From Mycobacterium sp. GA-1199 (GTDB lineage: Bacteria; Actinomycetota; Actinomycetes; Mycobacteriales; Mycobacteriaceae): DNA of 64,000 nt. The stretch is taken from positions 1-64,000 of the forward strand of contig NZ_LQIX01000001.1 of NCBI RefSeq assembly GCF_001500045.1. The letters are read 5' to 3'. Position 1 is the first letter of the stretch, and every line of letters begins with the position of its first letter. Below are positions 45,330 to 54,588 of this stretch, one piece after another. The notes under the pieces are model-generated. The model was given only the letters and a program-made list of their open reading frames with translations. It ran no database searches and had not been told where the DNA came from. A program made the translations under genes and the position numbers.

Positions 45330-47849
45330 TCAGCCCGGATGGATCAGCCCGAGCGCGGCCCGTAACCGGTCACTGTCCATGCCCCCGCGCGCGGCTTCGC
45401 CGGCGGGGAGGGTACCGAGCAACCTGATCAAGTCGTCTCGTCGCGTCGGATCATCGGCGGCCTGTCGAGGCGTGTAACCGTCCAGAGCGGGGATCGGCTC
45501 GTCGAGCCACTTGGTCTCGTACTCCCGGATGAACTCGGTGAGCGCCTCGCCCACCTCCGGATCGGCCGCGTCCAGCGTGCCCTCGCCGGTCTGCGGCATC
45601 CGCTCGGCAAGTGCGGTGGCCTCGCGGACGGTGGGCACGGAGACGCGGGCGTCGTCGAGCACCTCCACTTCCGGGTCAAGAGCCGCCAGAGCAGCCAGCA
45701 CTCGGTCCATCCGCTGCTCGCTGTTGGTTCTGACCCGCAACGCGTCGCCGTCGAGCTCAAGCGTGGCCCGTACCCGCCGCATGCCATGGGTCACAACGTG
45801 TTCTAACCACAGCGGCGACTCATCCGGTCGGTCGTAATTCTCGTCGAGCGCTGCCTCGATCCCCGGTCCGACTCGCACCGTCGCCTCGCAGAGGACGGTC
45901 GGTTCGCCTTCGGTGTTGGTCAGCCTCGGCGGCGCGAACCGGCGGCTCAACTGTTCCACCAACGTGGCCGGGTCCGGCTCGTTGTCGAGTAGCTCGATCA
46001 ACGCATCTCTCTCGTGCAGTGCGACGGGTTCGACCGATCCGGAGAACTGCATGGTGTCCCCGGCGGGAATCACCCGCGCGCAGATCAGCTGTCCGGGCTT
46101 CAGGCCGCGGCTGGCCTGGCGCTCACGAACGTCGTAGGTGTCGCCGGTGCGCACGTCGCGCACAGTGAGACCCCGGCCCGGGCGGACCTGCTCGACGTCG
46201 AAGACCGATCGGTCCGACAGCAGCCACTGCTCGGCGAGCAGTCGCTCGTCCTCGGGCAGCAAGAATCCACGCACCTCGAGGAAGTCGGCCAACGCCCCGC
46301 CCTCGAACAACACCGCGTCCATTACCAGCAAGTCGGATATCGCCGCGTCCAAGGCCTCGCGCGAATCACCTTCGAAGTATTGGCTGCGTTCGAGGGCGAC
46401 CTCGAAAAGCACTTCCTCCCAGTCGGTCATCGACACGTGCTGGGCGGCCTTCGCGAATAACCAGCGGACACGGTCCTGCAGCGGCAGCGCCTCGCGGCCG
46501 AGGTGACATTTCTTGTACTTGCGCCCAGAACCGCACCAGCACGGCTCGTTTCGGCCGATGTCAGCGCGCGCCTCGGCCCGGTGCTGCTCCAGTAACTGGA
46601 CCAAGTGGTAATCGGGCGGGATACCGGCACGGTCAAGTAACGACAATCCGCGTTCGGCGTCGCCGCGATCGGACGCGAAACGCGCCAGTTCCAACAACGT
46701 CATCGGCCAGTCGGGATCCATCGATTCGGCGGCCAGAAGTTCGCTTTCGGCAGCCTCGACTTCGCCGAGCTGCTCCAGGGCCAGGGCCCGCAGCCACCGG
46801 TAGGCGACGCGTGCGGCGCGAGGCACCTTCGGCTCCAGCGTCTCGGCGAACAGACTCAACGTGGCCGCACCGCGGCGCCCTGCGCGGAGCGTTCTGTCCG
46901 TGAAAACTGCTGCCAACTGCGGATCGGCAAGGACACCCCCGACCTTGGCCGTCAGCGCGAAGAGCGACTCAGGAACGGATTCCTCGCCTGACTCCAGCGC
47001 CATCGACATCCGGTCGAAGATTCTGATCAGCGTGTAGAGGGCGACGGCGTCGTCCTGATCGAGGTCATGCTCTCGGGCGAGCATCTTGCAGTTCAGCTCG
47101 AAACGCCAAGCATCGAAATCGAATTCGGCCGGTGCCAGCAATCCGGCCTGGTGGATGAGGCCGCTGTCCTCGATGATTTCACCCAGCGGCGGTAGCGGCT
47201 TGGCGAATGCGCTCGGATCTTCGACGCACTCCGTCCACACCGCGTCTTGGAGGGACACGGGCTCTTCGGTGTCGTCGACGATCGCCTTGAGCCGCGCACC
47301 GACAGTCGACGCCTGCGCGGTCGCGGCGATGCGCTCGACCACCAGCCCCTGCGACTCCAGTCGCAACCCGACCAGCTCGCCCTCGCGCATGCCCAGCCTT
47401 CCCAGCGTGCCCGGCGCGAGCAGCAGCACTCCGGGCTCGTCGATTACGTCCAGCGGAATGCGCCGCTCCTCGAGCAGATCATCGTCGTAGTCGGGCATCG
47501 CCACGTGCGCCGCTGTGCCGTCAGCGAACCGCTGAAATTCCGCGTACTCGCAAAGATCGGTAATGGGGTCCAGGTCCGGGTACACCCGGAGGAAGTCATG
47601 GGCCAGCTCGTCGGCGTCTACACGGTGCGTGAACATCCGTGCATCCACCACCGCTGGCAGCCACATCCAGCGCTCGTCGATCAATTGCCTTACTGGGCTC
47701 GCCATTTCGTCGAGCAGCCCACCGACGGCGTCCTCAGCGTCAGCCACACCGCTGTCTTTCAGGCGCGCCACGATGACGTCCTTGCCGAGCGGGCCGTTCT
47801 CGGTCAGGATCCGGACCACGATTTGCATCGGGTCGAGCGTGTCTGCCAC
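45330..47849 (-). CDS. SEC-C motif-containing large protein
   Basis: About 839 residues from the GTG at 47849, a frame that opens slightly earlier. The SEC-C zinc motif is at about 449-469 (RNEPCWCGSGRKYKKCHLG, C-x-C...C-H). N-terminal 200 residues are winged-helix-like, residues about 330-430 look like TPR-type helical repeats (RAALR..EQLGEVEAAESELLAAE), and the remainder is mixed. Such large SEC-C proteins are conserved in actinobacteria and unlinked to SecA. Cytoplasmic. No specific role known. Confidence 0.8.
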   Translation of the reverse strand: MADTLDPMQIVVRILTENGPLGKDVIVARLKDSGVADAEDAVGGLLDEMASPVRQLIDERWMWLPAVVDARMFTHRVDADELAHDFLRVYPDLDPITDLCEYAEFQRFADGTAAHVAMPDYDDDLLEERRIPLDVIDEPGVLLLAPGTLGRLGMREGELVGLRLESQGLVVERIAATAQASTVGARLKAIVDDTEEPVSLQDAVWTECVEDPSAFAKPLPPLGEIIEDSGLIHQAGLLAPAEFDFDAWRFELNCKMLAREHDLDQDDAVALYTLIRIFDRMSMALESGEESVPESLFALTAKVGGVLADPQLAAVFTDRTLRAGRRGAATLSLFAETLEPKVPRAARVAYRWLRALALEQLGEVEAAESELLAAESMDPDWPMTLLELARFASDRGDAERGLSLLDRAGIPPDYHLVQLLEQHRAEARADIGRNEPCWCGSGRKYKKCHLGREALPLQDRVRWLFAKAAQHVSMTDWEEVLFEVALERSQYFEGDSREALDAAISDLLVMDAVLFEGGALADFLEVRGFLLPEDERLLAEQWLLSDRSVFDVEQVRPGRGLTVRDVRTGDTYDVRERQASRGLKPGQLICARVIPAGDTMQFSGSVEPVALHERDALIELLDNEPDPATLVEQLSRRFAPPRLTNTEGEPTVLCEATVRVGPGIEAALDENYDRPDESPLWLEHVVTHGMRRVRATLELDGDALRVRTNSEQRMDRVLAALAALDPEVEVLDDARVSVPTVREATALAERMPQTGEGTLDAADPEVGEALTEFIREYETKWLDEPIPALDGYTPRQAADDPTRRDDLIRLLGTLPAGEAARGGMDSDRLRAALGLIHPG

Positions 47850-48005
47850 GGCGACCACCCTATGCCGGGCTGGGGCAGGCCGGGAAGCTGTCACGTCCTC
47901 AGAGACGGGCGGTGCGCGGGGTCCCTACCGGCCTGGGCCATAAAACGAATGCGATGAAGGGCTAACGGCGCACCGTGCCCCTGTCGCCGCCGAGCGCTTC
48001 GGTCG

Positions 48006-48788
48006 TTAATCGAGCGCGAATCGCCCCTCACGAAACCGCTCGGCCGCACGGTGACCCACCAACTCCATCCGATCCTCGGGATGTTTCCAGTAGTGGCGCA
48101 CCATCCAGTAGAGCGGCACTCCAGTCGGCACGTACAAGTTCAGTCCGCCTATGACTTCCTCGGTGCCGTCGCGCAAGCACAGCACCACCGCCCTACCGGC
48201 CTTCCTTCCGTCCTTGGTGTCTGAGTGGTCCTTGACATCGACAACGTCGTCCCACTCCAAAACTCTCGTCTTCAGAACGTCGGCGATCTCGACCATCGCC
48301 GGGGTGAACTTGAGGTAGCCGATGCCGCCACGCCGCACCCACGCGACGAGAGCGATGACGGAGAACAAAGCTGTTAGGGCAAAGAGCGGTGGTGAGAAGA
48401 TCTGCAACCCACGGGACATCGGAATGTCGATTGCTCCTCGCGGCAGATAGAGCGCCAGAAGGGCACCCGATGGGGCCATGACAATCAGCCCCACGACGTA
48501 CAGCACGCCCACCCGCTTGTCCGGCCAGACGGTGAATCCCGTTGGATCGTTGGATGTTCGGGTCTGCGTCCTGCCTGTGGCGGCCAGCAGTAGGCCCGCC
48601 ATCATCAACACTGGAAACGTGACGAAGCCGATCAGTAGTACGGTCGTCAGGTAGTTGCCTCGGAGGCCGGCCAAGATACCGCGAACGACAAAGTAGAGCA
48701 GGCCCGCCGATACGCCGATGACTAGCCAATACAGGCGTCGGTTGACCTTGGCCCAGTTCGCGGGTTCGGGAAGATTCAGTACGGACAC
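48006..48788 (-). CDS. Membrane protein, likely immunity or partner of the adjacent secreted toxin-like protein
   Basis: 260 residues with five hydrophobic segments (about 20-40, 45-68, 92-112, 127-155) and a cytoplasmic C-terminal domain resembling a PH-like fold (GYLKFTPAMVEIADVLKTRVLEWDDV). Its start overlaps the toxin-like gene stop by 13 bp, and it is last in the cassette, the usual place for immunity. I recognise no closer family. The immunity role is inferred from position and membrane nature only. Confidence 0.7.
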   Translation of the reverse strand: MSVLNLPEPANWAKVNRRLYWLVIGVSAGLLYFVVRGILAGLRGNYLTTVLLIGFVTFPVLMMAGLLLAATGRTQTRTSNDPTGFTVWPDKRVGVLYVVGLIVMAPSGALLALYLPRGAIDIPMSRGLQIFSPPLFALTALFSVIALVAWVRRGGIGYLKFTPAMVEIADVLKTRVLEWDDVVDVKDHSDTKDGRKAGRAVVLCLRDGTEEVIGGLNLYVPTGVPLYWMVRHYWKHPEDRMELVGHRAAERFREGRFALD

Positions 48789-50146
48789 ACGACCTCACCA
48801 ATGAACTTACCCATTTCCACGCCGCCTACAGTTCCGGCGACGGCCCCGATAATGGTAAGAAGCGGCACGGCTCCTACCGCCAGGGGACCAGTCGCTGCGC
48901 CAGCTGCCGCACCGAACTCAGCGAGGCCCCAGCCTCCACCACTACCGGCCACCCCGGCCACCAGTGCAATGCACCGATCTTTGTCCGACTCGGCCATCAC
49001 CATGTCAAAGACCGTTGTCGCGACTGTCACTGCCGGTCCGCCGAACTTCATTGTCTTTCCGATATTTTCGGCCGTTTCCGCGGTGACCATCGGCAAGGAT
49101 CCGCCACGGGCGATGTGCTTCTCCAATCCCGACGTCGCAGCTGTGGTACCCGTCGATATGTTGTCGATCAGCTCGACGGGCACCGCACTGTGTCGACCGT
49201 CTGAGGTAGTGAAGCCGGCCTGTCGGTGGCCGGTGGGGTCCATCGACATCGTCCAGTTCGAGCCATCGGCGAAAGTGATTGACGTGTAGTCACAATCGTT
49301 GGACAGGTCATGCCACGAACTGGTACGCGCTACAAAGTCACCGTTCTTGTCGAACTCCTCGAGCTCGTAGAAGTTCTGCTTGCTGGGCCACTCGAACGGA
49401 TCCATGCGGGTGGTGACGGCCTTGCTGTCGTCCTGTTTGATCACCGTCGTCACCTCCTCGCCGTACGCGTTGGTGGACTCGACGACTTCCCGCACATTCT
49501 GCTGCTGATCGGCGGAACGAATCGCTTCCTGCGCCACCGCGCCGAAGGGTGTTCGGGGATCGGCCACCTCATCGGGTGGTCGCTGCGCCGTGGGTAGCAG
49601 GATGCCGCCCAGATCGGCAGGCAGTCCCGCCTCAACGAACCCGAACTGGCTACCTGCGGCCGTCACCGCGTTCGCTGTCGCGTCGTCGGCGTCACCGACA
49701 GCGATCAGCATCGCGTTGACGGTGGCCTGCTCCTGCAGAGCCAACGCCTGCAGCTTGGCCATGTCCTCCTCGGACATGTAGACCGGGTCGACGAGCACGA
49801 CCCATTGGTCACTGACGCTCAACGGACCCGCGTCGAGCTCGTCGGCCTTGGCCAACAACGCTTTACGCGCACTCCCGATCGACTCGGCACCACTACTCAA
49901 TGCCGCCGAGACCGCCTTGGCGTAATCCGAGAACGTCGACGCTTGGCGCTTCGCCCGACCGAACATTGCGCTCGCCGCGGCGTGCGACACGCCTGACCAC
50001 GCCCGCGTTTCCGGCATCCGCGTGCATGCGTCATCGATGCCCGACACGCCATCGACGACTGTCTGCGCCGCCGTGGCAATCGCCGCGGCCGACGTCGCCA
50101 ACGACTCTGGATTCCAACTCTGGAGAGTCGGGCGAGAGGGCAGCAT
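48776..50146 (-). CDS. WXG-type secreted protein with glycine-rich membrane-active tail (T7SS effector-like)
   Basis: 456 residues. The first 110 are helical with a W-x-G (SWNPESLATSA...ETRAWSGVSHAAASAMF) and match the N-terminal domain of mycobacterial ESX-exported proteins. The middle 200-350 is polar beta-rich (YELEEFDKNGDFVARTSSW...). The last 85 residues are a run of Gly/Ala in long hydrophobic stretches (VAGSGGGWGLAEFGAAAG, GAVAGTVGGVEMGKF), the glycine-zipper pattern of membrane-inserting toxins. An EspC-like gene precedes it by 4 bp and a membrane protein follows. A secreted membrane toxin is the best guess; not demonstrated. Confidence 0.75.
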   Translation of the reverse strand: MLPSRPTLQSWNPESLATSAAAIATAAQTVVDGVSGIDDACTRMPETRAWSGVSHAAASAMFGRAKRQASTFSDYAKAVSAALSSGAESIGSARKALLAKADELDAGPLSVSDQWVVLVDPVYMSEEDMAKLQALALQEQATVNAMLIAVGDADDATANAVTAAGSQFGFVEAGLPADLGGILLPTAQRPPDEVADPRTPFGAVAQEAIRSADQQQNVREVVESTNAYGEEVTTVIKQDDSKAVTTRMDPFEWPSKQNFYELEEFDKNGDFVARTSSWHDLSNDCDYTSITFADGSNWTMSMDPTGHRQAGFTTSDGRHSAVPVELIDNISTGTTAATSGLEKHIARGGSLPMVTAETAENIGKTMKFGGPAVTVATTVFDMVMAESDKDRCIALVAGVAGSGGGWGLAEFGAAAGAATGPLAVGAVPLLTIIGAVAGTVGGVEMGKFIGEVVCPY

Positions 50147-50150
50147 CGGA

Positions 50151-50441
50151 TCAGAACAGCCCGTCGAATTCGCCGGCCAAGGCTTCGTCCGTCACCTCGA
50201 AAGTGTCCCCGGCACCGCGCACGGCCTTGCCCATCCGAGCTACATCCTGCGCCAGGTTCTCGGCCACCTCGGTGAAATGCTCACCGACCGAACGGGCCGC
50301 CCACTGCGTTGTCGACCCGGGCAACCCGTCGGCCGCCGCAGTGGTCGTGGGGCCCACCGCGGCACCGGTGATGCGACCGGTGATGACATCGACGTGCGCG
50401 GCGAAGGCCCGCAGGACCTCCGGATCGACCAGCACAGACAT
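50151..50441 (-). CDS. EspC-like ESX secretion-associated small protein
   Basis: 96 residues, all helical, of WXG100-like length. The pattern VLVDPEVLRAFAAHVDVITGRI with an F/Y-xxx-D-like end (DEALAGEFDGLF) matches the DUF2580/EspC family of type VII secretion partners. Such small proteins dimerise with the N-terminal domain of a larger substrate to guide export. The next gene follows 4 bp later. Confidence 0.85.
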   Translation of the reverse strand: MSVLVDPEVLRAFAAHVDVITGRITGAAVGPTTTAAADGLPGSTTQWAARSVGEHFTEVAENLAQDVARMGKAVRGAGDTFEVTDEALAGEFDGLF

Positions 50442-50613
50442 ACCCCGCCTCGAAATGATGGTGTTCTAGATTCTTAACACGCCCCCGGCGCACCGGGACG
50501 CACCAATTTCGCTTCTGGGACCGCCCCGGAGGTCTCGCACCGAGGCTCGGTATCTAGAGAACTGCCCGGGTGCATCGCGATCAGCGTGTCACCCGGGCGC
50601 AGCGTGTCAAGCG

Positions 50614-50994
50614 TCAGGCGGCTTGCCGTTCCAGCTCCCTCGTCGACTCGGCGGGCATGGACGTGGCGGCATCCAACAACTGTTCGTGGTTATCCCGCGC
50701 ACCTCGGTACGTCGACAGATAGTGGTCGATCTGCTCGCGGCGCAGCGGTCGCGCCCAGATGTTCTCGCTGGGGATCTCGATACCGCTGTCGTTGGACTCT
50801 GCGCGCTTGCGGGCACCAACGCGGAAGCCCGCCACTGCCATCACCATCAACACGACCATGCCGGCCCCGATGATTCCCGCCACCGCACTTTGAGCGGCCA
50901 GCGCGTAAACGAAGGTCCCGAGCGCCGCGAAACTCAGCAGCAGGCACACATAACCAACCGCAGTCGGCGGAATCCGTCCTAGCGCCCTCAACAT
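50614..50994 (-). CDS. Small membrane protein, divergent from TetR
   Basis: 126 residues from the ATG at 50994, with AGAGGTG at 51001-51007 six bases upstream (the GTG at 51003 is inside that site). Two transmembrane helices at about 12-33 and 38-58, then a polar cytoplasmic tail with an RE-QIDHYLSTYRGARDNHEQ helix. Function unknown. It is likely controlled by the divergent TetR through the inverted repeats between them. Confidence 0.72.
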   Translation of the reverse strand: MLRALGRIPPTAVGYVCLLLSFAALGTFVYALAAQSAVAGIIGAGMVVLMVMAVAGFRVGARKRAESNDSGIEIPSENIWARPLRREQIDHYLSTYRGARDNHEQLLDAATSMPAESTRELERQAA

Positions 50995-51022
50995 CGATAT
51001 CACCTCTCGTAAGCTTCAGCGA

Positions 51023-51062
51023 AACGCTACGCATATCGTAGCGCTACGTTTAGTGTAGCGTT
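51023..51062. promoter_or_regulatory. Candidate TetR operator, nested inverted repeats
   Basis: AACGCTAC at 51023-51030 pairs with GTAGCGTT at 51055-51062, and inside them CGCTACG (51025-51031) pairs with CGTAGCG (51037-51043); CGCTACG recurs at 51042-51048. Four CGCTAC half-sites in 40 bp lie between two divergent starts, 37 bp upstream of the TetR ATG. This suits cooperative binding of the TetR regulator. Confidence 0.65.
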
Positions 51063-51099
51063 TTTCCAGCCGGAGATATTCCCGGCCAGAGGAGGTGCG

Positions 51100-51645
51100 A
51101 TGGCACAGCGACGCGACGTCGACGACGGTATTACCGAGGCCACCCTGGCGCTCCTGCGCACCAAAGGGCCCAGCTCCGTGACCGTCGAGGCGGTGGCGGC
51201 GCGCTCCGGCATCGCCAAGACCACCATCTACCGGCGACATCGCGACCGCCGCGACATGCTTGCCGCCGCGCTGACGCGGGTGACCTCTCCTGAACCCCTC
51301 GCCGCATCAACCGCGGCACCGGATCGGTTCCGCTGGCTCATCGCAGAGGCGGTCAAGGCCATCGAGGTCGGCATCGGCTTCGGCGGTCTCGCTGCCATGC
51401 TCACCGACGACGACCCCGACTTCACCAAGCTCTTCCGGCGCATCCTGGCCAAGGAGCGGGCCGAGCTGGCATCGGTGATCGACGCGGCCAAGGCCGACGG
51501 ATCGTTTCGCGCCGACCTTGACGGCGCCACCCTCATCGACGCCGTGGTCGGCGCTGTCATCGCCGAGCGCGCTCGCACGGGCCGCATTGCGAACGGCTGG
51601 GAGGAGCGACTGTTCGACCTCCTCTGGCCGACGTTGCGGGCCTGA
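51100..51645 (+). CDS. TetR family transcriptional regulator
   Basis: 181 residues with AGGAGGT five bases upstream of the ATG. Residues 10-56 are the helix-turn-helix (ITEATLALLRTKGPSSVTVEAVAARSGIAKTTIYRRHRDRRDML). The C-terminal domain is of the TetR_C short type. It likely binds the nested CGCTAC repeats just upstream, repressing itself and the divergent membrane protein gene. Ligand unknown. Confidence 0.92.
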   Translation: MAQRRDVDDGITEATLALLRTKGPSSVTVEAVAARSGIAKTTIYRRHRDRRDMLAAALTRVTSPEPLAASTAAPDRFRWLIAEAVKAIEVGIGFGGLAAMLTDDDPDFTKLFRRILAKERAELASVIDAAKADGSFRADLDGATLIDAVVGAVIAERARTGRIANGWEERLFDLLWPTLRA

Positions 51646-51766
51646 AGCCACCGTTACTCACGACGCACGCTGCCGCCCGCCTGACGCGGGACGGTACGAC
51701 CGTCGACTCCGGCATGTCCAACTGGCAGGATGACGACCAGTGGCCGCGCAGATCCGAGGTTCAGAT

Positions 51767-52465
51767 GTGACTAATCGTCCTGTCGCCGTTGATTTTCACT
51801 TCGACGTCATGTGCCCGTTCGCGTATCAGACATCGCGGTGGATCCGCAAGGTGCGCGAGCACAGCCGCCTGGAGGTGAACTGGCGCTTCTTCAGCCTCGA
51901 GGAGATCAACCGCCAAGAGGGCAAGAAGCACCCGTGGGAGCGGGAGTGGTCGTACGGCTGGTCGATGATGCGCATCGGCGCGCTGTTGCGCCGGCAGTCG
52001 ATGGCCGACCTCGACGCATGGTACGAACGCGCGGCACGATCGCTGCACGTCGAAGGGCACAAGCCACACGAAAAAGCTGTCGCCCGAGCACTTTTGGAGG
52101 AACTCGGCTTCGATCCCGGGCTCGTCGACCAGGCCATCGCCGACCCGACCACCAACGACGAGGTGATGGCCGACCACCAGCGCGTCGTCGACGCCGGCGG
52201 CTACGGCGTGCCGACGCTGTTCTTTCCCGACGGGCAGTGCCTGTTCGGGCCGGTGCTCATCGACCCGCCGGCAGGGGAGGCGGCGCTACGGCTGTGGGAC
52301 GCCGTCGTCGCGTGGACCGAGTTCCCGCACCTCTACGAGCTGCAGCGGCCCAAGACGCCCGCCGACCAGCAGGCCATCACCGAGACCTTCCGTCCGTATC
52401 TGGAGGCCAGGGACTGGGTGTCGATCAACCGGGGCAAGGTCGTCTCGTTCGATCCGCCGGGTTGA
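51767..52465 (+). CDS. DsbA-family thioredoxin-like oxidoreductase (FrnE-type)
   Basis: 232 residues from a GTG at 51767, with GAGGT six bases upstream; an earlier GTG at 51740 is weaker. The active-site region reads [12 protein letters not shown], so the CxxC has become C-P-F-A with only the first Cys. The C-terminal [11 protein letters not shown] supplies the cis-Pro loop. Cytoplasmic DsbA/2-hydroxychromene-2-carboxylate isomerase-like proteins have this form. With a single Cys it may act as an isomerase or glutathione/mycothiol-dependent enzyme. Confidence 0.83.
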   Translation: MTNRPVAVDFHFDVMCPFAYQTSRWIRKVREHSRLEVNWRFFSLEEINRQEGKKHPWEREWSYGWSMMRIGALLRRQSMADLDAWYERAARSLHVEGHKPHEKAVARALLEELGFDPGLVDQAIADPTTNDEVMADHQRVVDAGGYGVPTLFFPDGQCLFGPVLIDPPAGEAALRLWDAVVAWTEFPHLYELQRPKTPADQQAITETFRPYLEARDWVSINRGKVVSFDPPG

Positions 52466-52489
52466 TACGGCGCCCGAGGACTGCGAGGT

Positions 52490-54121
52490 CTACGCCGCCA
52501 CCAACGACCCCAGCTTGATGTCGGGGTTGTCGCGCTGGAAGCCGTCGAGCCGCCACGGCGTCGAGAACAGCACGAGCATGACGCCGTCGCTGCGGGTGAG
52601 CACTTCGGCCGACACCTGCTTGTCCATGAACTCGGCGTCGGCGGGGTCGACGACCCGCGCCACTTGATACGGCAACGACTCCAGCGCAATCGGGGTGCTG
52701 AACTCGGTCGCCATCCGGTGCACGGCAACCTCGAACTGCATCGGTCCGACCGCGGCCAGCACCGGTGCCTGATCGCCGCGCCGGTCTGAGCGCAGCACCT
52801 GCACGACGCCTTCCTGCTCGAGCTGCTCGATCCCGCGACGAAACTGCTTGTGCTTACTCGGATCCGTGCCGCGCGCAACGGCGAAATGCTCGGGGGAGAA
52901 GCTCGGGATCGGCGGATATTGAACGGCCACATCGCGATACAGCGTGTCACCCGGGCGCAGCGCGGCGGCGTTGGCGAGCCCGATCACATCACCCGGCCAC
53001 GCCGTGTCCAGTGTGGCGCGCTGCTGGCCGAACACCGACTGCGCATACTTCGTCACGAACGGCTTGCCCGTCGCCGCATGAGTCAGGACATCTCCACGCT
53101 CGAAGGTGCCCGACACCACCCGCGCGTACGCGATGCGGTCGCGGTGTGCCGAATCCATGCCCGCTTGCACCTTGAAAACGAAAGCGCTGAACGGTGATTC
53201 GACCGGGCGACGCGCTCCCTCGACGTCGACGGCTCCGCTGGGCGCCGGCGCGAGTCCGACCAGCACGTCGAGAAGCTGGTTCACGCCGAAGTTCAACGCC
53301 GCCGACGTGAACAGCACCGGTGAGGCCTCGTCGCTGAGGAACTGCTCGCGGTCGTAATCGGCGCCGTCGGCGGACAGCAGTTCACTCTCCTCGACGGCGG
53401 TGTCCCAGTCGTCGCCGGCAGCAGCGTGGGCATCGGCTGCCGCGATGTGCTCCTCGGGGGCCGCGGTGGCACCGCCCGCGGTGCGGGTGAACCGGATGAA
53501 GTTGCCGCTCCGCCGGTCGAGCACACCCTTGAAGTCGCCGGCGATGCCGACCGGCCACGTCAAAGGCGTGGGGCGCAACCCGATTCGCTCCTGGATCTCG
53601 CCCATCAATTCCAGGGCGTGATGCCCGGGACGGTCCCACTTGTTGATCACTGTGATGATCGGAATCCCACGGTGCTTACACACCTGAAACAGCTTCAAGG
53701 TCTGGGGCTCAAGACCTTTGGCCGCGTCGATGAGCATCACCGCCGAGTCGACGGCCGTCAGCACCCGGTAGGTGTCTTCCGAGAAATCGGCGTGGCCGGG
53801 GGTGTCGAGCAGGTTGATGACGCAGTCGCGGTACGGGAACTGCAATGCCGTCGAGGTGATCGAGATGCCCCTGGCCTTCTCCATCTCCATCCAGTCCGAC
53901 ACCGTTGCGCGCCGACCCGCTTTGCCGTGCACCGCGCCGGCCTCGGTGATCGCCCGCGCGTGCAGAGCCAGAGCCTCGGTCAACGTCGATTTGCCGGCGT
54001 CGGGGTGGCTGATGACGGCGAACGTCCTGCGGCGGCCGGCCTCAGCGGAGATACGGCCAGGTGGCGCGGCGTCGGCGCTCGGCGCAGCCGTCAGAGCAGT
54101 GTCGGTCATAGCGGTAGCCAT
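52490..54121 (-). CDS. prfC: Peptide chain release factor 3
   Basis: 543 residues, close to the usual 529. GTPase motifs in order: G1 SHPDAGKST, G3 DTPGHADFSEDTYR, G4 INKWDRPG. The switch region RGISITSTALQFPY is the RF3 version. The C-terminal domain III region ends as in RF3 (VLFSTPWRLDGFQRDNPD). RF3 recycles RF1/RF2 from ribosomes after termination using GTP. Start at the ATG at 54121; upstream sequence in frame is not conserved. Confidence 0.95.
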   Translation of the reverse strand: MATAMTDTALTAAPSADAAPPGRISAEAGRRRTFAVISHPDAGKSTLTEALALHARAITEAGAVHGKAGRRATVSDWMEMEKARGISITSTALQFPYRDCVINLLDTPGHADFSEDTYRVLTAVDSAVMLIDAAKGLEPQTLKLFQVCKHRGIPIITVINKWDRPGHHALELMGEIQERIGLRPTPLTWPVGIAGDFKGVLDRRSGNFIRFTRTAGGATAAPEEHIAAADAHAAAGDDWDTAVEESELLSADGADYDREQFLSDEASPVLFTSAALNFGVNQLLDVLVGLAPAPSGAVDVEGARRPVESPFSAFVFKVQAGMDSAHRDRIAYARVVSGTFERGDVLTHAATGKPFVTKYAQSVFGQQRATLDTAWPGDVIGLANAAALRPGDTLYRDVAVQYPPIPSFSPEHFAVARGTDPSKHKQFRRGIEQLEQEGVVQVLRSDRRGDQAPVLAAVGPMQFEVAVHRMATEFSTPIALESLPYQVARVVDPADAEFMDKQVSAEVLTRSDGVMLVLFSTPWRLDGFQRDNPDIKLGSLVAA

Positions 54122-54196
54122 GGTATTGGCTCCGTGGCGCAAACCAGTAATCGGACGTTGCATGGCAGACGGCGTGTTTGGCCGGCTCGCCGAGCG

Positions 54197-54508
54197 TCAG
54201 CCCTGATCGCCGATGAGCCTTTCCAAGAGGTCAACGATGTGCTGTTGGCCTGCGGCCGCTACCTCGAGTTTTCCGCGCATTTCGCTGCGCAAATCAGTCA
54301 TGTCATCGCGCAAGGCGTTGAAGCCGGAGACAGTGGCCCGACGAAAGTCGCGAAGCTCTGTGTGGAATTCGGTGACGTCGCGGTCGGCCGCGCCGGCGAG
54401 GACACGGGCCGCTGCGGCGTCCTGCTCACTCGCCTGTACCCGCTGCGCAAGCCCACGCACCTGGGTTTCCAGCGCTGACACGCGGGCTTCAAGATTGTCA
54501 GGCTCCAC
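54197..54508 (-). CDS. Small coiled-coil protein
   Basis: 103 residues from the GTG at 54508 (VEPDNLEARVSALETQVRGLAQRV), which starts the heptad pattern; the frame is open upstream but without coding character. Most of it is predicted coiled coil with Ala, Glu, Asp and Arg. There is no other motif. It may be a scaffold or DNA-associated protein. It is convergent with nothing and sits between prfC and an esterase on the same strand. Confidence 0.65.
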   Translation of the reverse strand: MEPDNLEARVSALETQVRGLAQRVQASEQDAAAARVLAGAADRDVTEFHTELRDFRRATVSGFNALRDDMTDLRSEMRGKLEVAAAGQQHIVDLLERLIGDQG

Positions 54509-54588
54509 GCTCGAGAGCCTACCGCCGGCCCAGCCCTGTTTGACACATAAAATCGTGGCCGTTTCGTCACGGCAATAGCGGCGGCCCC

